This document shows positions 12,682 to 13,990 of a DNA stretch of 13,990 nucleotides, one piece after another (position 1 is the first letter of the stretch; every line of letters begins with the position of its first letter). The translations under genes and the position numbers were made by a program. The notes below the pieces were generated by a model that had not been told where the DNA came from, did not search any database, and worked only from the letters and a program-made list of their open reading frames with translations. Source of the DNA: Chloroflexota bacterium (GTDB lineage Bacteria; Chloroflexota; UBA6077); contig JAJYKO010000044.1 in the NCBI GenBank assembly GCA_021788565.1, positions 1-13,990 on the forward strand. The letters run 5' to 3'.

Positions 12682-12743
12682 AGAGCCGGCCACCCTTCAA
12701 GATCCGATAGACATTCTTAGCCGGTTGTGGTGTAGGTGCTGAC

Positions 12744-13166
12744 ATGAGTCTACTGATGGTCTTTCTGGGACTGGTGGGATGGGCTGCCTGGGGGTATACG
12801 GTAGCGTTCATGGCTCCTGAGGCACCTTTCGCCACAATCGCGTTCTATGGCTCCCTGTTCGTGGCCCTTACCGGCACTCTGGCGCGCCTGCTGGAGACGC
12901 CTCCCTATGAAGACGCGGATGGGGTTCAGGTGGCCGCGAAGCCGAGTATTGGCCGTGCCTGGGTGCTGGCTACGCTTCTGCTGTTCGCCCTCTGGTTACA
13001 ATCGATCCGGATGTTGACTGAGTTGAACGGGGTTCTGCTGTTCGCCACCCTGTTTTTCATTGAGTTGGGGTTCCGGCTCACCGGGGAACGGCGCAGACCC
13101 TTGCAGTCCAAGCGGCGACCTAGACGGGCGCCGGCACCCGATGCTTCGAGCGGCAGCGAACTTTAG
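12744..13166 (+). CDS. Small four-helix membrane protein, 140 aa
   Basis: Four hydrophobic segments can be seen: about residues 2-22 (LLMVFLGLVGWAAWGYTVAF), 29-48 (ATIAFYGSLFVALTGTLARL), 72-90 (WVLATLLLFALWLQS) and 93-111 (GVLLFATLFFIELGFRL). A basic Arg/Lys/Pro tail follows (GERRRPLQSKRRPRRAPAP), which by the positive-inside rule lies in the cytoplasm. The family is not recognised. It is the first gene of an operon with the methyltransferase 8 nt downstream, and is taken as host DNA outside the element. The ATG at 12744 is preceded by TAGGTG. Confidence 0.7.
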   Translation: MSLLMVFLGLVGWAAWGYTVAFMAPEAPFATIAFYGSLFVALTGTLARLLETPPYEDADGVQVAAKPSIGRAWVLATLLLFALWLQSIRMLTELNGVLLFATLFFIELGFRLTGERRRPLQSKRRPRRAPAPDASSGSEL

Positions 13167-13174
13167 GCGGCGAC

Positions 13175-13945
13175 ATGGGTTCGCTGTACGACGAAATCGC
13201 CCGCTACTACGACTGGGAGCACCAGCATTTCGACGACGATATCCAGATGTACCTGGGGTTCGCCGCCGGTAGAAGGGGAGAGGTCCTGGATGCGGCCTGC
13301 GGCACCGGGAGGACGCTGGTACCGCTAGCCGAGGCTGGCCACCGAATTATCGGGGTGGATTCGTCCCCGGCTATGCTGAGTCTCGCCAGGCAGAAGGTGG
13401 AAGCCAGAGGCCTGACGAAGATGGTGAAGCTGGCATGCGTCGATCTTCGGAACATCGTGCTCCGCAGGCGCTTCGGGATGGCTCTGGTGGCTCTGGGGTC
13501 GTTCCATCACATCACAACACTGGGTGACCAGCGCGCGGCCCTACGAAATCTGGCGGAACACTTGGTGCAGGGAGGGATCCTGATTCTTGACCTCCTGCAC
13601 CCTGCTCCGGAATGGCTCGCCTCCGGAGATGGGGCCCTGGTGCACCAGTTGACCGGACCGTTTCCCGACGCGGCTGGGCCGGACGTGCTAAGCAAGTTCG
13701 TGGCGAGAACCACGACTTTTTCTACTCAGAGCGACCGGCAACTGCTGATCTACGACCGCACGTCTCCGGATGAAACGGTCATTCGGCGCACGGTGCAGAT
13801 GGAGCTCAGGCTTCTGTTTCGATATGAGGCGGAACTGCTCCTAAGCGAGGCGGGTTTCTGGGTGGGAGATGTCTATGGCGGTTACTTCCTGGAGCCCTAT
13901 GACGAGTCTAGCTCCAGGATGATATTCGTGGCAGAGAGACGATGA
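13175..13945 (+). CDS. Class I SAM-dependent methyltransferase, 256 aa
   Basis: The Rossmann-type methyltransferase core is clear: motif I VLDAACGTGRTLVPLAEAGH (residues 37-56), the acidic end of strand 2 in GVDSSPAMLSLAR (D62, which binds the ribose of SAM), VDLRN after strand 3, and ALGSFHHITTLGDQRAALRN before HLVQGGILILDLL. The N-terminal SLYDEIARYYDW is typical of the UbiE/COQ5-like or methyltransferase-25/11 group. The C-terminal half has the antiparallel strands found in small-molecule methyltransferases; the substrate cannot be told. It sits 8 nt after the membrane-protein gene and overlaps the next start by ATGA (13942-13945). Confidence 0.85.
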   Translation: MGSLYDEIARYYDWEHQHFDDDIQMYLGFAAGRRGEVLDAACGTGRTLVPLAEAGHRIIGVDSSPAMLSLARQKVEARGLTKMVKLACVDLRNIVLRRRFGMALVALGSFHHITTLGDQRAALRNLAEHLVQGGILILDLLHPAPEWLASGDGALVHQLTGPFPDAAGPDVLSKFVARTTTFSTQSDRQLLIYDRTSPDETVIRRTVQMELRLLFRYEAELLLSEAGFWVGDVYGGYFLEPYDESSSRMIFVAERR

Positions 13946-13990
13946 TAAAAGTAGGTATTCCCAGGGCACTCCTGTTCTATCAGCAATATC
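13942..13990 (+). CDS. DUF2229-type (acyl-CoA dehydratase activase-related) protein, first 16 codons
   Basis: The visible N-terminus, MIKVGIPRALLFYQQY, matches the characteristic 'KVGIPRALLYY' opening of DUF2229 / 2-hydroxyglutaryl-CoA dehydratase activase-related proteins, which are common in anaerobic Firmicutes and Chloroflexota. The gene is cut by the window end. It is translationally coupled to the methyltransferase by a 4-nt overlap, which places the methyltransferase in a host operon. Sixteen residues is little, but this motif is distinctive. Confidence 0.7.
   Translation, partial: MIKVGIPRALLFYQQY

Larger units (their letters stand above)
11913..12743. other. 831-bp gene-free region, probable site of the right element end
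   Basis: No convincing gene: the open frames here are short, overlap on both strands, are rich in Arg/Pro/Ser and lack Shine-Dalgarno sites. The region holds degenerate repeats of CTCTGGTGGCTCT (11984-12093), the second copy of the 19-nt repeat (12090-12108), a CGCTGGAGAG direct repeat (about 12271 and 12300) and CTCACTTTCG written twice in tandem (about 12343-12362). An A+T-richer stretch follows (12370-12460), then a TATAAT and a GC hairpin before the next operon. I see no tRNA gene and no clear terminal inverted repeat. Confidence 0.55.

Noticed and set aside
12744..13945. Membrane protein and methyltransferase as element cargo
   Set aside because: They are translationally linked to a DUF2229-type gene of ordinary metabolism and resemble a host operon in spacing and composition; nothing ties them to the element.

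Overview
The window holds most of a casposon-like mobile element: a genome segment built around a stand-alone Cas1 integrase and a family B DNA polymerase, with no cas2, no other cas gene and no CRISPR array. To its right is what looks like ordinary bacterial chromosome. The host is a bacterium, judged from Shine-Dalgarno spaced genes, a lipobox lipoprotein and overlapping operons. The last gene (DUF2229-type, acyl-CoA dehydratase activase-related) and the Thr/Pro-rich lipoprotein would fit Chloroflexota, but this is a guess from gene style, not a search.

Layout. (1) Positions 1-144, minus strand: the first 48 codons of a second cas1 gene, cut by the window edge, with a MerR-like regulator gene (240-1403, minus) upstream of it. 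(2) Positions 1404-1681: a divergent control region. (3) Positions 1682-8767, plus strand: a compact run of eleven genes: two ribbon-helix-helix proteins, a DUF3102 protein, a small HTH-like protein, a nucleoside-deoxyribosyltransferase-like protein, an HTH protein, a zinc/HNH-type protein, an unrecognised 90-residue protein, a 1282-residue family B DNA polymerase with intact exonuclease and polymerase motifs, and a 79-codon ORF broken by a run of 14 G. That is ten intact or broken genes plus the polymerase counted within them; the broken ORF is the last. (4) Positions 8768-9248: a gene-free control region with three TGATATCA palindromes, a 40-nt imperfect inverted repeat, a promoter and a two-hairpin leader. 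(5) Positions 9249-10910: the complete cas1 gene, with the E/H/D catalytic set, an added CxxC...CxxC zinc ribbon and a C-terminal HTH. (6) Positions 10971-11912: a lipoprotein gene. (7) Positions 11913-12743: gene-free DNA that probably contains the right element end. (8) Positions 12744-13990: a tight operon of a four-TM protein, a SAM methyltransferase and the start of a DUF2229 protein, taken as host.

How it may work (inference): the polymerase copies the element, Cas1 integrates it, and the small DNA-binding proteins regulate copying and cas1 expression. The two cas1 genes point outward from the replication block. They share 126 identical nucleotides and a structured leader whose stems are kept by compensatory base changes although the leader sequence has diverged. 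The terminal inverted repeats and target-site duplication that would prove a casposon were not found: the left end lies outside the window and the right end could not be placed.
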